The position numbers were made by a program, and so were the translations under genes. Shown here piece after piece: positions 34,795 to 46,283 of a stretch of DNA of 64,000 bases (positions are counted from its first letter, which is position 1; each line of letters opens with the position of its first letter). Below the pieces are notes generated by a model, which did not search any database, was not told the DNA's origin, and saw only the letters and a program-made list of their open reading frames with translations. This DNA comes from Aldrovandia affinis (lineage: Eukaryota > Chordata > Actinopteri > Notacanthiformes > Halosauridae): the NCBI GenBank assembly GCA_029706075.1, contig JAINUG010000026.1:6714674-6778673 (forward strand). Direction: 5' to 3'.

Positions 34795-35080
34795 AACCTT
34801 TTTCTTCCCAGTGTTACAGGTATGGTATGCAGCTGCCTACAACGATGTACATTTACATTTTAAGCATTTAGCAGACGCTCTTATCCAGAGCGACTTACAA
34901 GATGTGCATAAATACATGGTAGGAACAATCATAGTTTGGCCAAGAGATGCCTATCGCTCTATTACTGCACTGATCTCTTGCGCAAACTATGATTGTTCCT
35001 ACCATGTATTAATGCACATCTTGTAAGTCGCTCTGGATAAGAGTGTCTGCTAAATGCTTAAAATGTAAATGTAAATGTAG
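34795..35080 (+). mobile_element. L2-type LINE 3' tail with an inverted second copy inside
   Basis: The plus-strand L2 3' UTR (CCCAGTGTTACAGGTATG ... TAAGTCGCTCTGGATAAGAG ... TGTAAATGTAAATG) is interrupted at 34848-34947 by a minus-strand copy of its own last 100 bases. The two 100-base arms (34848-34947 and 34974-35073) are about 97% identical as inverted repeats, separated by 26 bases. GATG at both edges of the inverted part may be a short target duplication. Confidence 0.88.
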
Positions 35081-36011
35081 ATTGGGGCAAATATCAAATA
35101 CTCTGCGTTTGGAATGCGAAAATGTGTCTCTTGTTTTCTTTTAGGTTCTGCAATCAGCTAATAATTTTGTTATTTTTATGTATTCATGATGCCTTTTCAT
35201 TCTATGCGGTGCTCCTACATTTACATTTAGTCATTCAGCAGATGCAGAACAACTTTCAAAGTGCATGCAAAAAGGTTAGGCAAAAAGTGGTAATGAGTTA
35301 TTAGGGTCACAAGCAATAATAAGTCTGATCATGCACATTTAAAAGAGAGCATTAAGTGCCATAATAATAAGTTTGGAATGCAGATACCGTCACGCTCATT
35401 TTCAGGCCAACATTGTTGAGTCTCCTTGGTGCGCTGCCGGGTTCCTGCCATGTTGCATTTGATTGGTAAAAGTGAAACCGAGGCGGGAAACCACAGTCAC
35501 TGCTTTTCTGCCTACTTTATTTCAACAAATCCTGAGGAGTTTGACTTTCCTTTGGGAAGAGGTTTAACACAGGAAATACATAGACATTTAGGTTAAGCAT
35601 CACCTTAACAAAGTCTAAAATCAGAGTGTTACAACATCCTTTGTTGTATGAGCAAATAGATATATCCATGTCTAGTTACACAGGGCTTTTTCTGGATCAA
35701 TGCTTTGCAGATTCACTGATCTTTGAATAATCTGGATAGCTCATCTAATTCACTGGGCCCACTATATCAGCTGATCTACACAATATAAAGGTCAGTGAAT
35801 CTGTGTACAGCATCTGTAATACATTGATGCATAAAAAGCCCTTGTATAACTTACAAGGAAGGAATTTTATTTATAGACTCAGATACACAATACAGTACAA
35901 TCATCATACAAAAGATCATGAAACAATACATTTAAATAATACATATATACAATAATAAATATATATCCCTGAAGGGAAAAATAATGAGAAAAAACATTGA
36001 GGAATATGCAA
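35081..36011. other. Unrecognised sequence with a small L2-tail fragment
   Basis: A minus-strand decayed L2/SINE tail (ACATTTACATTTAGTCATTC, CAGCAGATGC) lies at about 35217-35262. The remainder is unassigned. Confidence 0.5.
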
Positions 36012-36040
36012 TACACACACACACACACAGACACACACAC
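36012..36040. repeat. (AC)n microsatellite
   Basis: Two perfect AC runs separated by one AG. Confidence 0.95.
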
Positions 36041-36045
36041 TTACA

Positions 36046-36125
36046 CTACCGGTCAAAAGTTTTAGAACACCCCCATTTTCCAGTTTTTACTGAAATTTAA
36101 GCAGTTCAAGTCCAGTGAATAACCT
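36046..36125 (+). mobile_element. Tc1/mariner-type terminal fragment
   Basis: The terminus ACTACCGGTCAAAAGTTTTA followed by GAACACCCCCATTTTCCAG is a common fish Tc1/mariner end. Its inner 55 bases recur in inverted orientation at 46215-46283. No transposase sequence is attached. Confidence 0.7.
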
Positions 36126-36489
36126 GAAATGTTGATTATTGATTATTGAGCAGTTCTCACCTTCTGATCCTTCTGCTAATCTATGCCTTTTGATAACCAT
36201 ATCCCAAGCTCTTTGGTCTTTCCTTCAAATTCACAACACGACCAATGATCCTCACAAAGAGAGGTGTTTTCAATCATCCTGAAATCATGACAATCACTGT
36301 TATGGCACACAGACAGAGGCCAATCAACTAATTGTGTGGCTCGTTTTAAGAATTTTAAAGAGTTTTTTCATTTTAAGAACTTATATACTTTTTTCACTCG
36401 TTTTTTTAAACAAATGTGTGGAGTAGGTTGTATTTATAACAGATATTAGTTCCTAAATGAAAATGTCATAAATAAAAGCAAGAAGATTG
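36126..36489. other. Unrecognised sequence between two transposon fragments
   Basis: Nothing recognised. Near 36490-36510 GGGTCTGAGTACTTTTGCAA resembles the right end of another Tc1 family and may be a small remnant. Confidence 0.4.
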
Positions 36490-37155
36490 TGCAAGGGTCT
36501 GAGTACTTTTGCAAGGCACCCTTTGCCATTTTTCAGATTTGATTTTCTTACTTCATGGAATCGACATGGATATAATTGGGATTTCTTGCTTTACTTTGCT
36601 TGCTTTCAACACAAAATACTCTATAATGTCAAATAAAAAAGTTCCAGATCTCTTGCAGTCTGCAAGAGATCTGGGACTTGAGAGAAGATTTATATTCCAG
36701 CAGGACAATGCAATGATCCAAGGCAAAGAGCAAAACCCACATTGGAGTGGTTTAAAAATCAAACATTAATCCCATTGAGAATCTCTGGAAAGATTAGAAA
36801 ATTGCTGCTCACCAATGGTCCCCATCCAATCTGACGTAGCTCAAGCAATTTTGTTAGGAAGAATAGGCAAAAATTGCAGTGTCCAGATGTGGAAAGCTGG
36901 TAGAGACCTACCCAAATATACTCATAGCTGTAATTGCAACTAAAGGTGCTTCTACCAAGCACTAAGTGAATACTTATGCAATCAATTATTGTCTGTTTTT
37001 ATCCATAATTCAGTAAAAGCTTAAAACATTTTTTTTTAATTTGACATTATAGTGTATTTTGTGTTGATCAGTGGCAAGAAATCCAATTTAAATCAATTTT
37101 GATTCCTTGAAGTAAGAAAAATGCCAAAGGCGTTGAATACATTTTATACCCATTG

Positions 37156-37157
<2 letters not shown>
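36490..37157 (+). mobile_element. Tc1-like transposon, internally deleted
   Basis: Left leader GATTTGATTTTCTTACTTCA and right end (AATGCCAAAGGCGTTGAATA to TTTATACCCATTG) match the 5987 family. Between them only the last third of the transposase survives: a frame with LERRFIFQQDNA (second catalytic Asp) and, after damage, sequence equivalent to NPIENLW. The N-terminal DNA-binding and first catalytic regions are deleted. Confidence 0.8.

Positions 37158-37202
<45 letters not shown>
37158..37202. repeat. (TA)n microsatellite at Tc1 edge
   Basis: Over 20 TA units directly after the Tc1 right terminus, where the TA target would lie. Confidence 0.95.
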
Positions 37203-37205
<3 letters not shown>

Positions 37206-37252
37206 ACGGCTTGGATGAATACTCGATTTTGATTGGCTAACAACTGTGCGTA

Positions 37253-38465
37253 TACACCGATTAGCCACAACATTAAAACCACTGACAGGTGAAGTGAATA
37301 ACATTGATCATCTCGTTACAATGGCACCTGTCAAGGGGTGGGATATATTAGGCAGCAAGTGAACAGTCAGTTCTTGAAGTTGATGTGTTGGAAGCAGGAA
37401 AAATGGGTAAGCGTAAGGATCTGAGCGACTTTGACAAGGGACAAATTGTGATGGCTAGACGACTGGGTCAGAGCATCTCCAAAACGGCAGGTCTTGTGGG
37501 GTGCTCCCGGTATGCAGTGGTTAGTACTTACCAAAAATAGTCAAAGGAAGGACAACCGGTGAACCGGCGACAGGGTCATGGGTGCCCAAGGCTCATTGAT
37601 GCGCGTGGGGAGCAAAGGCTAGCCCGTCTGGTCCGATCCCACAGAACAGCTACTGTAGCACAAATTGCTGAAAAAGTTAATGCTGGCTATGATAGAAAGG
37701 TGTCAGAACACACAGTGCATCGCAGCTTGCTGCGTATGGGGCTGCGTAGCCGCAGACCGGTCAGAGTGCCCATGCTGACCCCTGTCCACCGCCGAAAGTG
37801 CCTACAATGGGCACGTGAGCGTCAGAACTGGACCATGGAGCAATGGAAGAAGGTGGACTGGTCTGATTAATCATGTTTTCTTTTACATCATGTGGATGGC
37901 CGGGTGCATGTGCGTCGTTTGCCTGGGGAAGAGATGGCACCAGGATGTACTATGGGAAGAAGGCAAGCCAGCGGAGGCAGTGTGATGCTCTGGGCAATTT
38001 TCTGCTGGGAAACCTTGGGTCCTGGCATTCATGTGGATGTTACTTTGACACGTACCACCTACCTAAACATTGTTGCAGACCAAGTACACCCCTTCATGGC
38101 AACGGTATTCCCTGATGGCAGTGACCTCTTTCAGCAGGATAATGCACCCTGCCACACTGCAAAAAATGTTCAGGAATGGTTTGAGGAACATGACAAAGAG
38201 TTCAAGGTGTTGACTTCCCCAGATCTCAATCCGATCGAGCATCTGTGGGATGTGCTGGACCAACGAGTCCGATCCATGGAGGCATCACCTCGCAACTTAC
38301 AGGACTTAAAGGATCTGCTGCTAACGTCTTGGTGCCAGATACCACAGGACACCTTCAGAGGTCTTGTGGAGTCCATGCCTCAATGGGTTAGAGCTGTTTT
38401 GGTGGCACGAGGGGGACCTACACAATATTAGGCAGGTGGTTTTAATGTTGTGGCTGATTGGTGTA
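37253..38465 (+). mobile_element. Full-length Tc1-like transposon, 1.21 kb
   Basis: Left end TACACCGATTAGCCACAACA and right end (complement of TACACCAATCAGCCACAACA) form terminal inverted repeats of about 30 bases with two mismatches, flanked by TA on both sides. Length and single uninterrupted coding frame match a complete element of the Tc1 group. This family is distinct from the CAGTGG... family elsewhere in the window. Confidence 0.95.
37403..38431 (+). pseudogene. Tc1-like transposase with two nonsense codons
   Basis: One frame of 343 codons runs from ATG 37403 to TAG 38429-38431 with no frameshift; only codons 46 (TAG, 37538-37540) and 156 (TAA, 37868-37870) are stops. The N-terminus [20 protein letters not shown] and [10 protein letters not shown] form the paired-like DNA-binding domain; GHGCPRLI is the linker. 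The DDE domain keeps DWSD (first Asp, directly before the second stop), FQQDNAPCHTAKNVQEWF (second Asp) and [18 protein letters not shown] (Glu). It ends GGPTQY, as in intact relatives. Length is normal (about 340 residues). Family role: cut-and-paste transposition at TA. Confidence 0.95.
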
Positions 38466-38840
38466 TATCATGTATGCTTACGGTAAATTCTTCTTACTTC
38501 TAAAACAAGTTCCATATTAATTGACCCAAAGATACCCACTGCATAAACAAGAATCAACGTTAGTTCAGCACCAGAATTTCTTCTCATTTGTACAATCAGG
38601 ATTCCAAATTTAAACAGACTCAGCAGCTCATCTGTCAAGTTATGAAATTAATATCCAGACAATCGATCAGAAAGCCTGTGTGGGAGTTTGCTAAAGAAAC
38701 AGGACTCATTTGCTTATATGAAAAGATTGCAATAACTTAGTGGAATTGTTTGGTGGATTTTCACATGATAATTTTTACATAATAATGTTTAGAATTTTTA
38801 ATACTTTTGAATTGTATGATATTTTTGCGGCATGTTGCTG
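38466..38840. other. Unrecognised AT-rich sequence
   Basis: No element recognised. Confidence 0.5.
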
Positions 38841-39010
38841 TGGTATAAGTGGAATAAACCACTCCAAGTCATGCATTCTCGGGATATATACACACTTCTT
38901 GGGTGGGAATGGCAATTGGCTTAACAGCCTCATGCTGCAGCACCACCCCAGGCGTGCGTATATATCTTGAGAACGCACAGCTTATCGTGGTTTATTCCTT
39001 ATATATACCA
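38841..39010. mobile_element. Imperfect foldback MITE, 170 bp
   Basis: The left arm TGGTATAAGTGGAATAAACC and right arm (complement of TGGTATATATAAGGAATAAA) are inverted, and inner blocks ATTCTCGGGATATATACAC and GTATATATCTTGAGAACGC pair as well. Indels in the arms indicate age. Superfamily unknown; no clear target duplication. Confidence 0.7.
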
Positions 39011-42000
39011 TCACATGTAGAAATTGTGAGATGTTAGGGTGATGTCACTTGCTTCCAGGCCCATCACCTCTTCTCAGGCTTTGGCTGGACGTCGGGAAGG
39101 AGCACGACCGCTCATTGGAATGCAAAGCCATCAGAGGGGCATAAATATTAATGCGCTGGGCCCTTAGCCAATATTCCTCTACTTTTTTCCTCATTATTTT
39201 GCCCCAGCTATGGCCAGACTTTAGGGATTCACACCCAAGTGCTACCAATCAGTTACCTTTCAAAAGCACTAAACTCTCCCTTTTAATATTTCAGAAATGC
39301 TGAAGGAATATTGAACAGCAGAGATGCAGCGATACATTCATTTTCAAGTTTGCTTACATTTCACTCAGTATTAACAAATATGTATACGTGTAGTGTGTAT
39401 GTGCACGTTTGTGTGGAATGCTAGTGTGAAGGAGTGTGTGTGTGTGTGTTTGTCTATGCACATGTGCAGCATATGTGTATTGCAGTAAAGGGCTACTTGG
39501 CCCTCAGCTCCTGCTATTGGTTAGGTGTGAATGAGATGCCTCTACTGATGTGTAAATATACAGGAGAGCCTTGGTTTATTCCACATCCATGCGTTTCAGT
39601 TGCTCTTCTATTTTCACATGCCTTTTATGTTTATGTTTCCCTTTTATGTTTTTTTCATTGCCTGGAAACAGAAACACTGTGTTTTCTAGGCAGAAACACT
39701 GTTTTCCCCAAGTACCATCCAAACAGTGGGGATATGTTATATAATCTGGTTCCTCTGAACTTCCATGCAGTTGTATACTCAGCAGACAAAACTTGAAACT
39801 GCATGAAAAAAAGTTATTTACTGCCTGACTTACTTTCCCTTGACTTCTGAGTTGACATGTTATGAATTCCCTTTACATTATGTATTTGTGTGTGCATCAT
39901 TTTATTGAAACATTATAGTTATAGACACAGTTTAGCTAACAGTGGTGCAGGCATCATAGACATTTAATCTCACAAATGTTCACTGGAAACTAATTACACA
40001 ACTGATTTGCTAAAAATCTGCACCCAAACCTGCAAACGGGAGACAATTAATCAAAGCTGTCATTCCTTCTCTTCCAGTCGTAGATTGGAGCTCCTGTGTC
40101 CATTGATTTCCATTGTTGAATTTTGAATGATTTTGAAGTCAGTTCTACATCATAAACCAAGGCATGTACCATATATTGAAATTACCACTGTGCCATTTTC
40201 CATTCCTATGAAATGTGTAGACACTCATTATTATTGTACATTTTTTCTCTCAGGAAGGTGAGCAGGAAATTATCTCTTTCTCCTGAGTGCAGTGACGAAT
40301 GAGGAGGGAATGAGCTTGTGCATGTCATCTGGTGGGAGGCCAGACGAAGCCAGCAGGGCCAGGTGGGGGCAGGCAATTTATGGTGGGGGGACCAAAAGTT
40401 AATGGCAGGGCAAGGTACTATTAGTTAATAGGTCTTGTCGATTGCACCACGCCCACAAACTGTGTGTGACACGCCTCTCTGCACTGAATATTTCAGAACT
40501 CATCAGATCTTTGACCCACCTGCAAACCGGACATGTTTCAAACCCATTAATCGGCTATCTACCATCAAGCCACTGTTTGCATGGGATTCATATTTCATGA
40601 TGAGACAATGACACAAATATTTTGTGGTGGCAGGGGCCTTTAGGTTAAGACTTCTAGCCTGTGCTCTGTTTGCTGCCGCCCCCAATATTTAAGTTTTCAT
40701 TTCTCTCTGTCCCGAAGTATGATATTCTCTCTGGGTATGGATGGTGCCAGTTTCACTGCTGGGAATTTGCTTTGGAGATGGAAATAGAAACCACAAAAAC
40801 CCATCAGAGAAAAGACACTACTCTAAATATACATTTAAAAAATGTGTTATTCTTTGTATGTTAAGTGGTTCTGTAAATTGTACACGACATTGATGCTAGA
40901 AGAAGTGATTGAAGAATCTGGAGGCATCCTGAGGTATTATGACACCCAAAATGGAACTACCATATGCAACCTGCAACTCACTGATTTGAACCAATCTTTT
41001 TTTGTTGTTGTGAAGAGCATATCCTTTTGATTGGTTCAAACAAGTCAGTGATTGACAGATACGTGTAGCCCCACCCACATTTGGTTTCACGATACCTCAT
41101 TCTCCCATCACTAGCGAGGAGCATCAATTATAATTCCTGGATGGTGTGTGTATGCAGTCGTTTGAAATTCGCCTTAATATTAATTTGCGTTATCGTCCTT
41201 TCATCAGTGTTAAGATTATTCTGTATCCAGCTTGACATTAAATGTGTTGTTCAGCTAATTGGACCTTTGGGAATAAGACAAAATGCAAAGTAGGAGCTGT
41301 ATGTCAAATTTTTTTGGTCAAATGGCAATTAATTAAGAAATCATTTTCAGAGCCTATGTCTGTTTGCAGGTACACAAGGGCAGAGCCTAGGTGTAAACAA
41401 GGGTAAAGACCTCATGAATTGTCTACATATTCCCTCCATTCTAAATTCACTCCTTTCTGTCACATGAATTCCCTCCAAATGTGATTACAGGGGCATATAT
41501 GTGTGTCTCTGTGTGTGTATAATATCTACACTAAACATCACTAAAGTGATAAACTTGGAACAATGGTGAGGAATTTAGTTAATTCCAAACACATTACTCT
41601 CACTGTCAACTTGGGCTTCTTATTTCAGTGAAGAGTGAGGTCGTTTTGATTACTCCATTGTCCCCTATCACAATTCCTATCCAGCTTCGCAATTTAGTAT
41701 CAGCGGGTGGATCAACCTTTCATTTCACTTTCTAATTAAGTTTTTGCACAGGTCAGCCATCAAAAGCTTTGAGCCAGGATTTGGGGGGGATGGGGCGATT
41801 CGGGACACAGCGAACCGTCTCCCCTCACGTGTTGCAGTTCCTAACTGAGTAGGAGCACTCGATTGGTTTCCGGTGCATTAGCATAAGGGGAACTTAACAT
41901 AATCTTTTACCAGCCACAGGGCAACGGAGGCAGCATGTGCAGAGCTATTACTGTTTAACTGAAGCAGGTCATCTTTCACCTCCTCGTGCAGCTGGGTCCA

Positions 42001-42642
42001 ATCAGTGCCGAAATGATCCGCCAACAGCGCATCAATATTTGATGTTAAGCAAGAGTTTACTGTTTTCAAAAAGCTAGAGGAAAGCGGGACAGACAGAGAG
42101 GTTGAAATAGCAAGGGGAGGATGGTGCAAGAGAGGAGAGGAAATGGCACTTTAATCCTGAACATAATGCACGTAAATTTTTCATGAAACTTTTGGTTGTA
42201 AAATTGATGGGAATCACTGTTCCTTTAATTATGGAGAATCCTGTGCTTTTTAAACATTGAAAATGTGCATGCACGCCAGATGGCGGGAGGATACGACAGA
42301 GATGTGCTAAAGGGAAGGCTGGGCAGTACCGTGAGGGGCCACCAGGGTGTGCTCCCTGAACAAAGCCAGAAATCCCTTTTTTTGTTCATTAAATTTTTCT
42401 CTGACGTAATCTACACATAGCCATCCCCTGTCAGTCCATTCAGACGATATACAGGTTGGTAGATCAAATTGGTAGAACAAACAGGCTCATATTTGGCCTT
42501 TGAAGAAAGAGAAAGGAAAAAGGTGAAACATTTCTGTCAAAGACTGAAGCACTGATGATAGACTATCACTGAAATTCTTCTTCTTTTTTGATTGCACTTT
42601 TTGTCTTTTTCTACCACATCCTTATCAATAGATAATATACTG
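39011..42642. other. Mostly unique DNA with candidate regulatory block
   Basis: No gene recognised. About 41620-42130 is complex, repeat-free sequence including CTTTCTAATTAAG and several E-box-like motifs. An imperfect inverted repeat sits at 40975-41054. A short GT run lies at 39434-39450. Confidence 0.45.
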
Positions 42643-42722
42643 GGCCCCCCGGGTCACGTAACGGTATAGGAACTCACCCGGAGTGCAAGTTAGCCACTGC
42701 GGCCGGGGTTCGATTCCAGCGA
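42643..42722 (+). mobile_element. SINE head fragment (tRNA-like)
   Basis: CCCCCCGGGTCACGTAACGG carries the A-box region and GGCCGGGGTTCGATTCC carries a perfect B box. GCCACTGCGGCCGGGGTTCG matches the head of the 59.8-kb SINE. The rest of the SINE is missing. Confidence 0.8.
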
Positions 42723-43618
42723 TTTTCTGTTTCTGTGGCTGTCCACAATCTTAGCAATTTGAGCGTGTGAGTTTTGAAAGTAACTAAGCTGTGAAGACTA
42801 CAAATATTTTCAATATTGATAAAACAATGTGCAGCATCTTCTTTCCGAAATAAGTATGTTTGGTCTCCCCCTTCATGGCACCAGAGTAGGTATGGTCCAT
42901 TCTGTGAAGTGGCCTGAACAGGCTCAATATGCAGGAAGAGGGTTGGTGGGGGCTTCAGCATTTATCACTGAGCCACTCTGCTTCCTTCAAGAGTCGAAAA
43001 GGTTAAGATAAGGATGAAGGACACTTGGTGAGTGGGGTGAGTAGTAAAAATGCTGCTGTCAACACAACAGCTCCAGAGGATAATATTGCTCTCTTCCTCA
43101 TTATGGCCCTGGCCGACAGTGCTGTACACTGTAAATTGATTTTGGTTATACAGAATACCTTTCTGTCTGAATGTGTTCACTGATTTGCAACCACTTGTTA
43201 CCTTTACAAGGATGCAATAATATCAGGCTGCGTGCTTAGTGCAAGTTTTAACTGTGTTCACACTATAGTACAATCCTTCTGTTTTATAGTTTCTTCTTTA
43301 ATCCAAAACTCAAAGCTGTGGATGTGGGCTGAATTAATGATGGGCTAATTGGGGTTGCCTGTATTGCTTGGGGAAGGTTCATTCAAAGTGTGTCTGGCTC
43401 TTGGCTTCCAAGTGTCAACTTGGCAGCTTTGCTTCAAGACTCATTTAAAGTTATTTAATCATAATACTTTATCATTTATGATGCATTTTAAAATGTAAAC
43501 ACATTTTCCAATCAAACTTCAAATTCCCGCTGTCGCCTTTACCCCCCGCCCCCCCCACTCTTACTTTCAGAATTTGTTTCTTTCTATGTGTTCAGAGCAA
43601 ATCCATGGCCAGGCATTG

Positions 43619-43625
43619 ATTATTA

Positions 43626-43666
<41 letters not shown>

Positions 43667-43672
43667 ATTATT
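43619..43672. repeat. (ATT)n microsatellite
   Basis: About 15 ATT units with two interruptions, followed by GGT/AGT triplets to about 43692. Confidence 0.95.
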
Positions 43673-44004
43673 AGTGGTGGTAGTAGTAGTAGTCATATAT
43701 TATAGTGATAGTACGATAGTACTATTTAGTTTTAAATTATTTGGCTGTTTATAAAAAATAAAAATATACAGTATATATTTGCTTTGGCTGTTGTTCTGCC
43801 TAGTTTCTAGGGGACAGGAAGGGAAATAGCAAAGGAATGTGACCCTGTCTGAACATTGGGAGAAAACAGTGATCAAATGGTCAATCTGAAGGTTGCAGGT
43901 ACTTAACCTGAATTGCTTCAGCTTACATCAATTCATATAAATGCATAATATCTCACATGTAAGAAAATAGGTAAGAAAAAAAATAATAAACAGGAAATAA
44001 AATG

Positions 44005-44420
44005 CTAATAAACAAGTGACAGCAATGGTGAAGCAGGCCGCCACCCTGTCTGTCACAGACGACGGGCGGTTGAGGCGTGGGATTTGCCGAAGCAGCGCCT
44101 GTGTTTCAGACAATGGATTCCTGGCCCGTATCGAGGCGGGCTGTCTCCGCCTTTATTCACGCAGAGAGAGAGAGAGTGAGCGCAGGTTTTATTTTTGTCC
44201 GCTCTGAGCGTTTTCCCTGAGAGATAATGAGAAAGCGCCGCTCGTTACCATCCTCGGAGGGCATGAGGAGCGCAGGGGGGATTAGTGGGCTGTCAGGGAC
44301 GGAGACGGATCTGTACCCCTCACTCGCAGGCACCCAAAGGAAAATAATTACACTCACAAGTTCCTCACCTCTTCTTCATTATACAGGGAGTCTGAAACTC
44401 AAAGGCTGTGGGGAGACAAG
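44005..44420. other. GC-rich complex block, candidate conserved noncoding element
   Basis: This block has markedly higher GC than its AT-rich surroundings and contains no recognised repeat. Motifs include GAGAGATAATGAG, GGGATTAGTGG and AAAATAATTACACTC, which fit homeodomain-type sites. Short frames on both strands show no domain. Regulatory DNA is the best guess; an unrecognised exon is possible. Confidence 0.35.
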
Positions 44421-46214
44421 CACATAAAAAAGTAAATATATAAATAAACTCTTATTCTTTCAGCTGTTAATGGGGAGGGGAAAAAAGAACAGATGAAACT
44501 AAAAATATGCACCGGTCCTTTGCGCACCTGTGCTTTTGAGGCTGGTTTGTCCACTGTTTTATTTAATGACCAGGAATTCTAGAAATAAGAACAAGGGAGG
44601 GGTTGAGGGCTGGATGGGCTGGTTGAGAGGGGTGGAGCCCATAAAATGATTTCACAATTTTGTGGCCAAGGTGATCACTCGAGTTTTTAAGTTTTAAGAA
44701 GCAAACTGTTACAAATCACCGTAACATGCATCATTGTAATAGCTGTCTTCCAGGTGCAGTCTGCCAAATAACAGTTCTGTAACTCTCCCTATTGGGAAAT
44801 GCTATAGTCTAATCATAGGACTATATGTGACCATTTTTAAGCTATCAATAACAATACTGTACAACAGAAGCCCTTATATAAATTGTTAATTTTCTCATTT
44901 AAAATATATGGATATGAATCATACATACATATTTTTAAAATGTCAGTTAAGTGATTCTTTATGTGACCTGCTTTGATGTGTAGCAAATTTTCACCATTTT
45001 CTGGTTAGAGTATGCTTTTCCCTTCTCTTCATTTTGATTCATCAACCTGCTCGTCCGTTTCTTTAAACTGTGGTAGATAACATTACATTTGTAATAAACA
45101 CAAACAGTGGGGTTTACCTGGCTCTGGCAAGATGTACAAACAAAAATGTTTTATAAAGTTACCAACTGGTTTCAGTGATGTGAAAGTGATGCGCTATACA
45201 ATTACATTTTGATTGATGGATTGTTTAGAATGAATGAATTCTCTTCAGAAAAAATAACAAAACTATAGGAACAATTCAATAAGACAATTTTCTCACATAA
45301 CAGTATTAGAGGGGAATAATGACTGAGACACATTCAATCTGTCGCTTACAAATGGAAAACCATACAGAATAGTCCAAACATAATGCGAATGAAAAGTGGA
45401 CATTTGGATTCATAAAGTTCAATGATTGATATTGTGAAAGGGTGTAGCATGTCACTGAATCATCAATAATAAGGACAATGACTAACCTTGAAGATAATGT
45501 TATTCCTTTATTAGTTCAAGTGTGGTCTTTTCAAGGACAAAAACACAATGCACTGTATTGTATAATATATTTGAATGAGAGTTTTCTGGAGGATAGTAAG
45601 TGACCTCAAATGACTAAGGTCCTCCTTTATAAAAAAAGGCTTTGTGCATTGAATTCAACTAAAAGAAATCCATTGTGCATGGACAGTCGTGTTACATTAT
45701 GAATTCATAAGTTATTATCATTTTATAAGAACACGTTCCTTATCTTTGGCGCCCTTCCCTTGTAAAAAAAAGGCAGGATTTGAGTCATTGTTTTTTCAAA
45801 GAGCAGTGGAGGGAATGGTGTAACAATGTTCCTTTCTCACCTGGGGATATTGTCAGAAACTCATAAATAATTTAATAAAGCCTACATTGATTATTGATTG
45901 TGTCACCGGAATATTTCCGAGACTCCTGTCCCCAGAGATTACCTGCATCGGTTCTGATCTTGTCCGCTGGTTGGGGGGATTGTTCATCGCCTAACTATCG
46001 GTTCAGTCCTGGAGTTGTGTGTTGAGTGTAGCAGTTTGCTGTTGCGGTGTAGCTGTGGGTGATTGGGCACTTGGGCATCGCAGAGTTGTCCAATGGGGGT
46101 GGGGGGTGGGGGGGTCCAGACCAAAATACCTTCACAGAGGATCCCGACGTGTTCAAACTAAAAACAACTTCCCGCTTCCGGTAATTGTCGGAAACACCGC
46201 AAGACTTCGCAAGC

Positions 46215-46283
46215 CCCTGACAAGTGCTTGAACTGCTTAAATTTCAGTAAAAACTGGAAAATGGGGGTGTTCTAAAACTTTTA
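46215..46283 (-). mobile_element. Tc1/mariner-type terminal fragment, inverted
   Basis: TTGAACTGCTTAAATTTCAG and AAATGGGGGTGTTCTAAAAC are the complement of the terminal segment at 36054-36110. The outermost terminus is lost at the junction with the RTE-type repeat. Confidence 0.75.

Larger units (their letters stand above)
42723..46199. other. Mostly unique DNA
   Basis: No gene recognised. A C-rich tract lies at 43540-43557. About 44005-44420 is described separately. About 44660-45840 is AT-rich with nothing recognised. About 45890-46200 is GC-richer with a G-rich tract near 46094-46115. Confidence 0.5.

Noticed and set aside
37068..37304. Minus-strand frames with Tyr-Ile repeats
   Set aside because: They are translations of the TA microsatellite.
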